A program made the translations under genes and the position numbers. From positions 1 to 64,000 of the forward strand of contig NZ_BSTT01000003.1 in NCBI RefSeq assembly GCF_030269685.1: 64,000 nt of DNA, read 5' to 3'. Source of the DNA: Actinomycetospora sp. NBRC 106378 (GTDB lineage Bacteria; Actinomycetota; Actinomycetes; Mycobacteriales; Pseudonocardiaceae). Under the pieces are notes generated by a model. It searched no databases and had not been told where the DNA came from. It saw only the letters and a program-made list of their open reading frames with translations. This document shows positions 1-8,144 of the stretch, piece after piece (the stretch's first letter is position 1; each line of letters opens with the position of its first letter).

Positions 1-135
1 CCACCGACCGCGAGGCCACCGACCGCGAGGCCACCGACCGCGAGGCCACCGACCGCGAGGCCACCGACCGCGAGGCCACCGACCGCGAGGCCACCGACCG
101 CGAGGCCACCGACCGCGAGGCCACCGACCGCGAGG
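1..135 (+). repeat. 15-bp tandem repeat, nine copies, inside coding sequence
   Basis: The unit CCACCGACCGCGAGG is repeated nine times without a visible mismatch from the first base of the window, and a partial tenth copy follows. Because 15 is a multiple of three, copy changes keep the reading frame. In the frame of the HNH gene each unit encodes T-D-R-E-A, giving a charged, probably extended linker. The array may continue to the left of the window, so the copy number is a minimum. Confidence 0.95.
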
Positions 136-779
136 CCACCGAGGAGCCGCTGTTCGGCGCCGGCCCGCCCGACCCAGACCCCGGCCCCGACCCCGACCCC
201 GGCCCCGATGAGCCACCAGTCGACCAGCCCCCGCCGCACCGGCCGTGGACTCCACCGGATCCGGCGGGCATGACGCTGCCCGGGCGGGAGCGGGTCGCCC
301 TCACCGTCACCCTGGACTACGAGACGCTGCGCCAACAACTCACCGACACCAGCACCGCACTCGCGCTACTCGGCGATTCCACCTGGATCCGCCCCGAGAC
401 CGTGCGTCGGTTGGCGTGCGACGCCGACGTCATCCCGATCGTCCTCGGCTCCAAGGGCGAGGTCCTCGACGTCGGCCGCAAAACCCGATCCATCCCCACC
501 GCCACCGGACGCGCCGTCACCCACCGCGACCGGCACTGCGCGTTCCCCGGCTGCCGCCGCCGCGCCCGCACCGCCCAAATCCACCACATCCAGCATTGGG
601 CCCACGACGGCGAGACCGAACCCGACAACCTGGTGTGCCTGTGCCGCTATCACCACGACCTGGTCCACCACAGCGGCTGGGACGTGATCATGGTCGATCA
701 CCTGCCCTGGTTCCGGCCACCGGCCTGGCTCGACCCCACCCGCACCCTCAGACACAACCGACCATGGACGCGGGTGTAG
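3..779 (+). CDS. DUF222/13E12-type HNH endonuclease, 5' partial
   Basis: The reading frame is open from the window edge to the TAG at 777-779, so the N-terminal part lies outside. The visible protein starts with the TDREA repeats, passes through a Pro/Asp/Gly-rich linker (about 150-250), and ends with an HNH nuclease module. That module has C-x4-C (CAFPGC), the His pair in IHHIQHW, the Asn of PDNLVCLC, and a final RYHHDLVH. This layout is typical of the actinobacterial 13E12/DUF222 family, multi-copy genes with an HNH domain at the C-terminus whose role is not settled. A start at the internal ATG 270 is possible for a short product, but the open frame upstream argues for a longer gene. The long ORF in the other frame (245-1021) is a GC shadow. 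Confidence 0.85.
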   Translation, partial: TDREATDREATDREATDREATDREATDREATDREATDREATDREATEEPLFGAGPPDPDPGPDPDPGPDEPPVDQPPPHRPWTPPDPAGMTLPGRERVALTVTLDYETLRQQLTDTSTALALLGDSTWIRPETVRRLACDADVIPIVLGSKGEVLDVGRKTRSIPTATGRAVTHRDRHCAFPGCRRRARTAQIHHIQHWAHDGETEPDNLVCLCRYHHDLVHHSGWDVIMVDHLPWFRPPAWLDPTRTLRHNRPWTRV

Positions 780-791
780 ACGGTGCTGACT

Positions 792-2105
792 TCAGCGCGA
801 GGACACCCGACGTCGGGTCTGCACCGGAATCGCGCCCGACCAGCCGAACTGCTCGGTGTGGACGCGCTCGGCGGGGACCCCGAGCTGCTCGATCGCCGCC
901 AGGGAACCCGCCAGGAGCGACGGCGAGCCGCACACGAACCAGTCGAGGTGGCGGCGGCCCCGGCCCGGGACCACCTCGTCGAGCATCGCCGCGTCCACCC
1001 GCCGCCCGGAGGTCCGGGTGACCCGCAGGTCCAGTCGACGGGCCAACGACGCCAGCTCGGGCTCGAAGAGCGGCTCGTCGGGACGTTGGGCGACGATCAG
1101 GTCGAGCGGGCGCGGGTCCTGCGAGTCGGCGAGCGTGCGCAGCATCGACATCATCGGCGTGATCCCGACCCCGCCCGCGATGAGCACCAGACCCGACGCC
1201 TCGGGCGCGGCGGAGAAGGACCCGTGTGGTCCGTCGAGCCAGACGCGCGAGCCGGGCGGGAGCGAGGCCAACGTCGTCGAGAAGTCCCCGCTGCCGCGGA
1301 CGGTCAGCTCGAGGCGGCCGGTGACCTGGGCCGACGAGGCGATGGTGAACGGGTGCTCCTCGCTGCCGAGGACCGAACGGCGGAGGCGCAGCCACACGAA
1401 CTGGCCCGCGTGGAAGCGCATGCCGCGCTGCAGGTGGACCGGGGCGAGCACGAGGGTCGCGGTGGACGGACCCTCCGGGCGCACGCCGTAGACCACGTAC
1501 GCGCCGTGCCGGGAGAACAGGGGCCGCCACACCCACCGCAGGAACATGACGGCGAGGAACGCCAGGGTCAGCGCGGAGAGGACCACGCGCATCACCGGGT
1601 CCTCCAGCAGGTCACCCAGCCAGAACACGTGCAGTCCGGCGAGCACGATCGCGGCGGCGGCGAGCAGCACGTGCACCCGCGCCCACACCTCGTAGCGTCG
1701 ACCCGACCGGCGGCCCCAGGCGGCGACGAGCCCGACGACGAGCATCGCGGCGGTGGCCAGCCAGCCCCACTGGATGGACAGCGACGCGGCGAACGGGTTC
1801 CAGAGCTTCGGCGACCGGACCACCGCCACCGCCAGGTGCACCAGGACGGCGCCGATCGCGACGACCCCGAGCCAGCGGTGGGTGCCGATGATGCGATCGA
1901 TCCCGAACGTGCGGGTCAGGGTCCGCAGCCGCGCCGGGGCGACCATCGTGACCGCCATCGCCAGCAGCGCCACCACCCCCACCGCCGTCAGGATCACCGA
2001 CAGCGGCCGCCCCGAGCCCGTCCGCCAGACCGTCAGCGCCACCGGCCCCAGGAGCACCAGGGCCGTCACCGCCGTCCAGATCGTCCGTCGTGTCGCGAGA
2101 TGCAC
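792..2105 (-). CDS. Membrane ferric-reductase-like FAD/NAD(P)H oxidoreductase
   Basis: This 437-residue protein has about six hydrophobic segments in the first 200 residues (ferric-reductase-like transmembrane domain) with His residues suited to haem binding, such as GTHRWLG and RVHVLL. A ferredoxin-reductase module follows, with the FAD motif HPFTIAS near residue 250 and the NAD(P)-binding motif GGVGITPMMSML near residue 310. The C-terminal WFVCGSP is the usual end of the nicotinamide domain. It probably passes electrons from NAD(P)H through FAD and haem across the membrane; substrate unknown. The start is GTG at 2105. A TACCGT box eight bases upstream on the minus strand (2114-2119) suggests a leaderless transcript. 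Confidence 0.82.
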   Translation of the reverse strand: MHLATRRTIWTAVTALVLLGPVALTVWRTGSGRPLSVILTAVGVVALLAMAVTMVAPARLRTLTRTFGIDRIIGTHRWLGVVAIGAVLVHLAVAVVRSPKLWNPFAASLSIQWGWLATAAMLVVGLVAAWGRRSGRRYEVWARVHVLLAAAAIVLAGLHVFWLGDLLEDPVMRVVLSALTLAFLAVMFLRWVWRPLFSRHGAYVVYGVRPEGPSTATLVLAPVHLQRGMRFHAGQFVWLRLRRSVLGSEEHPFTIASSAQVTGRLELTVRGSGDFSTTLASLPPGSRVWLDGPHGSFSAAPEASGLVLIAGGVGITPMMSMLRTLADSQDPRPLDLIVAQRPDEPLFEPELASLARRLDLRVTRTSGRRVDAAMLDEVVPGRGRRHLDWFVCGSPSLLAGSLAAIEQLGVPAERVHTEQFGWSGAIPVQTRRRVSSR

Positions 2106-2201
2106 GGGGCGCGACGGTAGGGAGGCGCGCTGTGACCACCCCCGAACCTGAGAGCGCCGACGATCAGCGGTGGCGACCGCGCGACGAGAGGTGGGTGTGG
2201 C

Positions 2202-3122
2202 TCAGAGAACCGTCCGCAGCCGGTAGGTCCGCGTGATCTGCTGCGGGTTGTCGTTGTCGTCGCTGATCAACAGCAGCTCGAGGGCGCCGTCGGGGTCGCG
2301 CCCCGTGATCGTCATGCCCTCGATGTTGTCGAGCAGCGGGTTGCGCTGGGGCTGCTTCGCGGTCGCTCCGAGCGACGGGCAGGCGCCGAGATCGGCGAGG
2401 ACGGTCACGCCGGCCGGGCTCGTCCGCGGGTCGACGAGCATGAGGTGCACGGTGTTGCCCGTGGTCTCGTCGTAGCCGCGTTCGAGGGCGAGCAGGCGTC
2501 CGTCACCGACCGCGACGAGCTCGGAGACCCCGAGGTCGGCCGGCAGCGGCATCGGGATCTCCGGCCCGGGAACCCCGGCTCGCCACGTCAGCAGGCGGGT
2601 GTCGGCCTCGCCGGTCAGCGGCTTCTCCAGCGAGGCGACCAGGGTGCCGTCGGGCTGCAGCGCGAGCCCCTCGAACGTCGCGTTGTCCTGCGTGCGCCCC
2701 ACGATGTCGGCGGGGATCGGCAGGGCGCCGAGGAGTCGGCCGTCGGGGGAGTAGCGCAGCACCTGCGGCCCGGTCTCGTCACCGATCAGCAGGCTGCCGT
2801 CCCGGTCGATCACGAGCGACTCGGAGTCGAGCGGCTGCCCGGCGGGGTCGGCCAACGGGACGGAGCCCAGCGCGCGCGTCGCCGTCGCGTCCAGCGTGTA
2901 CAGCACGGAGCGGTCCGACAGGGCGTACACGGTGCCGTCCGGACGCGTCGCGAGCGCGGACAGGTTCGCGACCCGCCCCTCGAGGGCGTCGGAATACGAC
3001 TCGATGGTCGTGGTCGGGGAACAGGGTCCGGGCCCGGTGTTCCCGACGGCGGGTGGCGCAGGGTCAGGTGATCCGCACGCCGCCAGGAGGAGGGCGGCGA
3101 CGACGAGCAGGAGGCGGCGCAC
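2202..3122 (-). CDS. Phytase-like (esterase-like activity of phytase) lipoprotein
   Basis: The protein begins at GTG 3122, giving VRR, a hydrophobic stretch and the lipobox LAAC, so it is predicted to be exported and lipid-anchored. The frame is open further up to an ATG at 3224, but that would bury the signal peptide 34 residues inside. The mature part (about 285 residues) is beta-propeller-like, with repeated D/G-rich strands (RPDGTVYALSD, DRDGSLLIGDE, QPDGTLVASLE) and the DNIEGM segment common in the phytase-like esterase domain (PF13449). Catalysis has not been shown for most members, so the substrate is unknown. It is divergent from the beta-hydroxyacid dehydrogenase at 3286, with an inverted repeat between them. 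Confidence 0.72.
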   Translation of the reverse strand: MRRLLLVVAALLLAACGSPDPAPPAVGNTGPGPCSPTTTIESYSDALEGRVANLSALATRPDGTVYALSDRSVLYTLDATATRALGSVPLADPAGQPLDSESLVIDRDGSLLIGDETGPQVLRYSPDGRLLGALPIPADIVGRTQDNATFEGLALQPDGTLVASLEKPLTGEADTRLLTWRAGVPGPEIPMPLPADLGVSELVAVGDGRLLALERGYDETTGNTVHLMLVDPRTSPAGVTVLADLGACPSLGATAKQPQRNPLLDNIEGMTITGRDPDGALELLLISDDNDNPQQITRTYRLRTVL

Positions 3123-3170
3123 GGCGGGCAGCGTGCCCGACCAGGGTGGCGGGCCGGTGAACACGACGTC

Positions 3171-3229
3171 GTCGAGTGGTCCCCGTGCTGTCCGCGGGCT
3201 CCGGCGACAGCGCTCCCGGACCACTCGAC
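3171..3229. promoter_or_regulatory. Inverted repeat between divergent genes
   Basis: GTCGAGTGGTCC (3171-3182) and GGACCACTCGAC (3218-3229) are perfect 12-base inverted repeats separated by 35 bases. They lie in the space between the divergent phytase-like lipoprotein and the dehydrogenase. The wide spacing suggests two operator half-sites or two bound dimers rather than a terminator. No regulator gene is adjacent. Confidence 0.5.
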
Positions 3230-3285
3230 GCGATCACGGGCGAGCATCACGTGTGGCCGACCGGGCGGTGGAGAACCCGGCCGGC

Positions 3286-4152
3286 ATGAGCATGACGGTG
3301 GCGGTACTCGGCACGGGCCTGATGGGGTCGGGCATGGCACGCAGCCTGCTGCGCGAGGGACACACGGTCCGCGCGTGGAACCGGACCCGGGAGAAGGCCG
3401 ACCCGCTCGCGGACGACGGCGCCACGGTGGTCGACACCGCCGCCGAGGCCGTCGACGGTGCCGACGCGGTGATCACGATGCTGTTCGACGCGGACGCGGT
3501 GGCCTCGACGATGGCCGACGCCATCCCGCGGTTCGGCACGGACACCGTGTGGGTCCAGACGTCCACCGTCGGCGTCGACGGCATCGAGAAGCTGGCGCGG
3601 CAGGCCTCCGACGGGGGCGTCGCCTTCCTCGACGCCCCCGTCGTCGGGACGAAGGGGCCGGCGGAGCAGGGGAACCTCGTGGTCCTCGCCTCGGGCGAGA
3701 AGGACCTCGTCGAGCGCGTGCAGCCGGCGCTCGACGCGATCGGGCAGAAGACGGTGCACGCGGGCGACGTCGGCACCGGCAGCCGGCTGAAGCTCGTGGT
3801 GAACGCCTGGCTGTCGACGGTCGTCGGCGGGGTCGCGCAGTCGATCGCGCTGGCCGGCGACCTCGGCCTCGACCCGCAGCTCTTCCTCGACACCATCGAC
3901 GGGCAGGCGCTCGACAGTCCGTACGCGCAGCTCAAGGGCAAGGGCATGATCGAGGGCGACTTCACGCCGTCGTTCGCGGTCGACGGGGTCCTCAAGGACA
4001 CGCACCTGATCCTCGACGCGGCGCACTCGTCGGGGACCTTCACCGGACTGCTCGCGATGCTGGCCGACCGCCTCTCGACCGCCGATCGCGCGGGCCACGG
4101 AGACGAGGACGCGGCCGCCGTGGTCCACGCCTACCGGGCGCACCGGGGCTGA
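3286..4152 (+). CDS. NAD(P)-dependent beta-hydroxyacid dehydrogenase (3-hydroxyisobutyrate dehydrogenase family)
   Basis: A 288-residue protein opening with a Rossmann motif (VAVLGTGLMGSGMA) at residues 4-17 and an acceptor Arg in WNRTREKA that favours NADP. The family substrate-binding segment DAPVVGTKGPAEQG lies near residue 120, and the catalytic Lys is in GSRLKLVVN near residue 167. The C-terminal all-helical domain is complete and the length is normal. Members oxidise 3-hydroxyisobutyrate or reduce succinic semialdehyde or glyoxylate; the exact substrate cannot be read here. Start ATG 3286 is chosen because the nucleotide-binding strand follows directly; ATG 3292 is equally possible. It converges on the DUF1772 gene with a 3-base gap. 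Confidence 0.85.
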   Translation: MSMTVAVLGTGLMGSGMARSLLREGHTVRAWNRTREKADPLADDGATVVDTAAEAVDGADAVITMLFDADAVASTMADAIPRFGTDTVWVQTSTVGVDGIEKLARQASDGGVAFLDAPVVGTKGPAEQGNLVVLASGEKDLVERVQPALDAIGQKTVHAGDVGTGSRLKLVVNAWLSTVVGGVAQSIALAGDLGLDPQLFLDTIDGQALDSPYAQLKGKGMIEGDFTPSFAVDGVLKDTHLILDAAHSSGTFTGLLAMLADRLSTADRAGHGDEDAAAVVHAYRAHRG

Positions 4153-4155
4153 CGG

Positions 4156-4620
4156 TCACCGGGTCACGAGGGCGACCACCTGCATCACGAAGGCGAGCAC
4201 CATGCCGACGGTGCGGCCGTGGTGCAGGTGGCGCCAGCGGTCGCGCACGTCGTGCCACGCGGGTGGCGGGTCGTCGGCCGACCACGTGTGGACGAGGGCG
4301 TTGATCGGCACCACCCGTCGGACCGTCACGAGAACCGTCGTCGCCACCACGAGGACGAGCCCACCGACGTGCAGGGACACCGCGGTCACGGTCGGGTCGC
4401 CGAGGGCGAGGGCTGCGAGGTCGGCGATCACGACGGTCGCCAGCAGGACGCGGTAGCGCACCGACCCCATGGCTGTCGTCGCCTGCTCGACCCGGACCCA
4501 CGTCGATGCAGGCAACCGCCGGCCGGCGGGAGCCACCACGAGGCTCCCGTCGACGTAGCAGCCTGCCAGCAGGCCCATGAGGACGACGGCCACGGCGTCC
4601 GCGGCGACCGCGCCGGTCAC
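4156..4620 (-). CDS. DUF1772 membrane protein (anthrone-oxygenase-like)
   Basis: This 154-residue protein has four hydrophobic segments: one starting at residue 8, two in the middle and one at the C-terminus. The cytoplasmic segment VPINALVHTW, followed by W-x2-V-R-x-R-W and R-T-V-G-M, matches the DUF1772 pattern. Some DUF1772 proteins are described as anthrone oxygenases, but bacterial members are mostly uncharacterised. Its ATG overlaps the TetR stop codon (ATGA at 4617-4620), so it is probably translated by coupling and is the last gene of the minus-strand unit. Confidence 0.72.
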   Translation of the reverse strand: MTGAVAADAVAVVLMGLLAGCYVDGSLVVAPAGRRLPASTWVRVEQATTAMGSVRYRVLLATVVIADLAALALGDPTVTAVSLHVGGLVLVVATTVLVTVRRVVPINALVHTWSADDPPPAWHDVRDRWRHLHHGRTVGMVLAFVMQVVALVTR

Positions 4621-5192
4621 GGCCCGTTCTCCCCGGGCACAGTGGCCGCGACCAGGGTGCGGACGTACTCCCGGGCCTCGACGCTATGGACCCGGTCGAG
4701 CCCGAGCCGCTGCTGGAGCAGGACGAAGGCGACCAGGCTGCCCATGAACGACCGGGCGAGCAGGTAGCCCCAGGTCGGATCGTCGGGCGCGAGGACCCGG
4801 CCGAGGCCGGTCGCGGCGCCGTGCACGAACTCGACGAACCGGGTGTCGTCCGCGAGGACGTGCTGCTGGCTCACGAGCAGGACCAGCAGGTCGAGCTGCT
4901 CGGAGCACGCCGCCACGAACGCGACCCCGACGTGCTCGAGCAGGTCACGTGATCGCACGTCGCCCGGCGGCGGGCCGCCCAGGGCCGAGAACCGCGCGAT
5001 CCCGTCGTCGACGATGCCCCGCAGCAGGTCCTCCTTGTTCGCGAAGTGCCGGTAGATCAGCGCGTCGCTGACGCCCGCCGCGGCCGCGATCTCCCGCGTG
5101 GTGGTGGCGTCGAAGCCGCGCTCGGCGAACAGGCGGCGCGCGGCGGCCAGGATCTCGACGCGGCGCTCGCTCCGGGGGAGCCGCCGTGTCAT
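4617..5192 (-). CDS. TetR family transcriptional regulator
   Basis: A 191-residue regulator. The N-terminal HTH runs from about residue 9 to 55, with AARRLFAERGFDATTTREIA and the recognition helix VSDALIYRHFANKEDLL. The C-terminal ligand-binding half is helical. The start ATG 5192 overlaps the stop of the small membrane protein gene (ATGA), and its own stop overlaps the DUF1772 start. It therefore sits between two membrane proteins in one transcript and is a likely local regulator. An 18-bp palindrome at 5613-5630 upstream of the sub-operon is its best candidate operator. Confidence 0.9.
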   Translation of the reverse strand: MTRRLPRSERRVEILAAARRLFAERGFDATTTREIAAAAGVSDALIYRHFANKEDLLRGIVDDGIARFSALGGPPPGDVRSRDLLEHVGVAFVAACSEQLDLLVLLVSQQHVLADDTRFVEFVHGAATGLGRVLAPDDPTWGYLLARSFMGSLVAFVLLQQRLGLDRVHSVEAREYVRTLVAATVPGENGP

Positions 5193-5581
5193 GCGAGTGC
5201 CTGCCTTCGACCGATCAGGACCTCGCGCAGCCACAGTCCCCCGCCGGCGTTGGCCAGCCCGATCGGGATCCAGTCGGCGACGGAGTGCGGGCCGAAGCCC
5301 GTCGGGTCGGCGATCGTGATGATCACGGCGAGCACGGTCGCCACCTTGATCGCCACGGCGACCCCGGTGAGCAGGACGGCGCCGCGCCGCGTCCGGCCGA
5401 TGACCCCCAGATCGGCGACGGCGAGGAGCACGAGGGCTACGGGCAGCAGGTGCACCGCGGCGACGAGGAGCTGGTCGGGAAGCAGCCCGGGGCCGGCGAA
5501 GTGGCCGCCGATCCATCCGAGGCCCACGGCCATGACCACGGCGGGGCCGCGGGACGGGGTCGTGCGGGCGCGGTCGTTCAT
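5189..5581 (-). CDS. Small four-helix membrane protein, unknown function
   Basis: This 130-residue protein has four hydrophobic segments (about residues 13-33, 37-57, 68-88 and 102-118), separated by short polar loops, and ends in a basic tail. No catalytic motif is visible and I do not recognise the family. The ATG at 5581 is preceded by a good GGAG ribosome site, and the stop overlaps the TetR start by four bases. Co-translation with TetR and DUF1772 suggests a common function, perhaps in membrane stress or efflux. That is inference from position only. Confidence 0.7.
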   Translation of the reverse strand: MNDRARTTPSRGPAVVMAVGLGWIGGHFAGPGLLPDQLLVAAVHLLPVALVLLAVADLGVIGRTRRGAVLLTGVAVAIKVATVLAVIITIADPTGFGPHSVADWIPIGLANAGGGLWLREVLIGRRQALA

Positions 5582-5612
5582 CGGAGGGCTCCTCTCGCCG
5601 GGAGCCAGTATG

Positions 5613-5630
5613 TAAGCGGGCGCCCACTTA
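5613..5630. promoter_or_regulatory. 18-bp palindrome, candidate TetR operator
   Basis: TAAGCGGGCGCCCACTTA is a palindrome with a single mismatched pair. It lies 32 bases upstream of the small membrane protein start (5581) and includes the TAA stop of the FUSC gene (5628-5630). Its position suits repression of an internal promoter for the membrane protein-TetR-DUF1772 trio. The link to the TetR protein is inferred from proximity. Confidence 0.5.
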
Positions 5631-7328
5631 GGACAAGAGGTGATCCCGGATCCCGCGTACCTCGCCCGCCAGCGCCACCAGCACCCCGTCGTCGGGATCG
5701 GGCTCGGCGGTGCCCTCGAGCACCGCGAGCGATCGCCCGACGGCGGGGTGCTCGTCGTCGGGATCGAGCACGGACGCCGTGGCGAGGACGCGGAGGTCGA
5801 CGAGGCCCTCGCGGAAGCGGTCGAGGTCGGCCTGCTGGTCGGCGGTGAGCCGGTCGTGGTCGGGGGTGAGGTCGGCGGTGGCGCGCAGGGCCGCCCGCTG
5901 CGCGGCGACCACGTCGCCCCGGTGACCGCCGAGGGACCGGACGGCGGCGACCGTCGCCGACACCGCGTCCTCGACCCGCACCCGGAGCGCCGGCGGCCGC
6001 ACCCCCGGCACCACCGCGAAGCCGACGACCACCGCGATCACCAGCGCGCCCGCCGTCAGCAGCACGTACTCGACCAGCGTCCCCACCGGGTCGAGGTGGC
6101 GCAGCGACGAGTTCATCGCGACGCTCATGCACACCATCGCGGCGCTCCCGAGCGCCGGCCGCGTGGTGATGGTCGACAGCCCGATCACCAGCGCGACGCC
6201 CGCGATCGGGGCGTACGCGGCGGCCGGCACCAGCAGGATCACGACGATCACCACCGCCGACCCCGCGGCCAGCCCCACCACCTTCGGCCAGGCCTTCCCG
6301 AGGGTGTCGCGCCAGCTGGCCTGGAGGACGCCGAACGTCGTCATGAGCAGCGTCGGGAGCAGCGGGTCGCCGGGGCGCAGCCGCACCGAGAGCAGCAGCG
6401 CGGCCAGCACGCCGAGCCCGGTCCGGAGCGCGTGCCGCACCTGCGCGGTCCGCAGCCACCCGGTCAGCGGGACCGAGCGGAGGTCCCGCCGGGCCCCGGG
6501 AGGGATCGGCACCGGATCGTCGTCGCGCGCTCCGGCCGCCCGGTCGATCGCGTCCAGTGCAGCGTGTGCGGCGAGCACGGGATCCTTCCCGACGTCGGGT
6601 GTGGTCACCTCGGGCGCCTCGCTGCGCTTCGCCCGCACCCGGTCGGCCACCTCGTGGGCGCGGGCGCGGAGGTCCTCGAGGGCCGGGTCCTCGGCGTCGG
6701 ACCGACGGGCCAACGCCTCGGCCGCGCGCCGGGCCAGCCGGAAGCGTCCGGCCTCCTGCAGCACCGTCCCGAGCCAGCGCCGACGACCGTCGGCGTGCCA
6801 GAGCGAGACCGCCTCGGAGACGTCGCCGTCCCCGTCGAGCAGGTCGGCCACGGCCGCCCGGGTCGGCTTCGAGGGGTCGGCGAGGCCGAAGGCGAGCCGG
6901 AGCACGAGGGCGACGATGACGCCGGCCGCGGCGGCGAGCACGAACTGCCACGAACTCGCCGGGGAGAGCAGCGGGATGCCGTAGGCGAAGAGCGTGACCA
7001 TGCCGAGCCCGAGCGCCGTCGTCGTGTACCGGGAGCCACGCAGCGGCAGCAGCGCGCCCGCCGTCACGATCACGACGATCAGGGCGAAGGCGGCGGGGCG
7101 GGACACGTCCGCGAGCAGACGGGGCCCGACCGCCGCGCCGAACAGGACCGGGGCCAGGACCGCGAGACGGCGCAGGTCCGGCCAGAGCGGTCCGCCGAGG
7201 GACGTGATCAGCCCGAACAGCGCGACGAACGCGCCGACCACCGCGGCGGGCCCGGCGCCGAGGAGTGTCCCGACCACGAACGCCGGCACGGCGACGATCA
7301 CGAGCAGGGGCAGCAGACCGCCCTTCAC
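5628..7328 (-). CDS. FUSC family membrane transporter
   Basis: A 566-residue integral membrane protein with two hydrophobic blocks, about residues 5-150 and 290-430, split by a soluble helical region rich in Arg, Asp and Ala. The second block carries the FUSC-like run of segments and the motif SWRDTLGKAWPKVVG. This is the organisation of fusaric-acid-resistance/aromatic-acid-exporter proteins, which probably export organic acids or xenobiotics; the substrate here is unknown. GTG 7328 was chosen because it overlaps the preceding stop (GTGA) and begins the first membrane segment. The open frame continues upstream but reads as Arg/Pro-rich shadow sequence. Confidence 0.78.
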   Translation of the reverse strand: MKGGLLPLLVIVAVPAFVVGTLLGAGPAAVVGAFVALFGLITSLGGPLWPDLRRLAVLAPVLFGAAVGPRLLADVSRPAAFALIVVIVTAGALLPLRGSRYTTTALGLGMVTLFAYGIPLLSPASSWQFVLAAAAGVIVALVLRLAFGLADPSKPTRAAVADLLDGDGDVSEAVSLWHADGRRRWLGTVLQEAGRFRLARRAAEALARRSDAEDPALEDLRARAHEVADRVRAKRSEAPEVTTPDVGKDPVLAAHAALDAIDRAAGARDDDPVPIPPGARRDLRSVPLTGWLRTAQVRHALRTGLGVLAALLLSVRLRPGDPLLPTLLMTTFGVLQASWRDTLGKAWPKVVGLAAGSAVVIVVILLVPAAAYAPIAGVALVIGLSTITTRPALGSAAMVCMSVAMNSSLRHLDPVGTLVEYVLLTAGALVIAVVVGFAVVPGVRPPALRVRVEDAVSATVAAVRSLGGHRGDVVAAQRAALRATADLTPDHDRLTADQQADLDRFREGLVDLRVLATASVLDPDDEHPAVGRSLAVLEGTAEPDPDDGVLVALAGEVRGIRDHLLS

Positions 7329-8140
7329 CGGCCGGGCCCGATCACGGCGTCGTGGTGCAGGTGCTGGTCGGCGACGAGGGTCAGGAGGCGACGCGCGGAG
7401 CGCGGGGAGTCGACCACGCCGGGCGGCACGGCGCCGCGGGTCTGCCGGTAGGCCCGTGCGGCGAGGTCCTCGAGCAGGTCGCTCACCGGCCCGTCGGTCG
7501 CGAGCCGGAAGCCGGTCGCACGGCCGAGGTGGCGGGTTCCCGTGGAGCCGTAGGTGCGTTCGGCGTACTCGGGGAAGACCCCGGCGAGGAACAGCGCGCC
7601 GTCGCCGATCCGGCGCCACACGCCGGGACGGGCGTCCTCGGGCGTGTCGGCGAGCAGCTCGGCGAGCCGGGGCAGGTCGAGCTCGTCCCACCGGCGGCCG
7701 CGGGGTCGCCCCCGATCGTCACGGCGCCAGGCGACGCCCGACGTCAGACGCGCGTAGGAGGCGAGCAGCTCGGCGAGGAAGAGCCGGTGGGCGGGGTCGG
7801 CGGGGAACGCCGCCAGGACGGGACCGTCGAGGACCGGGATCCGGGCGCGCGGCCCGGTGCGGTCGAGCACCGAGGTCCGGCCGACCAGCGCGTTCGCCGT
7901 CCGGTGGACCGCGGCGGCGAACACGAGGAACGGCGAGACGTACCGGAACCGTTCCCCGGGGTCGTGCGTGGCGGAGAGGACCGCGTCCGCGACCGCGGGG
8001 CGGTCGAGCAGGTCGAGGACGAGCTCCGGACGGCGGCGCAGCGCGGGGACCTGGTCGGGCCGGTCATCGGTGAGGGCGAGCAGGTCACGGTCGGTGAGGT
8101 GCTCGCCGTAGCGTCGGGCCACCGCCTCGCGTGAGGTCAT
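7325..8140 (-). CDS. Conserved-looking protein of unknown function
   Basis: This 271-residue protein is not recognised. It is soluble and helical, with an N-terminal segment suggestive of a small helical domain (TSREAVARRYGEHLT). A hydrophobic central patch follows (RFRYVSPFLVFAAAVHRTAN), then a conserved-looking stretch VWRRIGDGALFLAGVFPEY. No signal peptide or metal motif stands out. ATG 8140 is chosen; it lies four bases after the sigma-factor stop, and the gene's own stop overlaps the FUSC start (GTGA). This tight linkage says it is expressed with the sigma factor and the transporter. Confidence 0.7.
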   Translation of the reverse strand: MTSREAVARRYGEHLTDRDLLALTDDRPDQVPALRRRPELVLDLLDRPAVADAVLSATHDPGERFRYVSPFLVFAAAVHRTANALVGRTSVLDRTGPRARIPVLDGPVLAAFPADPAHRLFLAELLASYARLTSGVAWRRDDRGRPRGRRWDELDLPRLAELLADTPEDARPGVWRRIGDGALFLAGVFPEYAERTYGSTGTRHLGRATGFRLATDGPVSDLLEDLAARAYRQTRGAVPPGVVDSPRSARRLLTLVADQHLHHDAVIGPGR

Positions 8141-8144
8141 CCGG

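Noticed and set aside
1-135. CRISPR-like array
   Set aside because: Units are contiguous 15-mers without spacers and continue the HNH reading frame, so they are a coding tandem repeat.
3071-3224. Upstream ATG start (3224) for the phytase-like lipoprotein
   Set aside because: It would place the signal peptide 34 residues inside and include the inverted repeat in the coding region.
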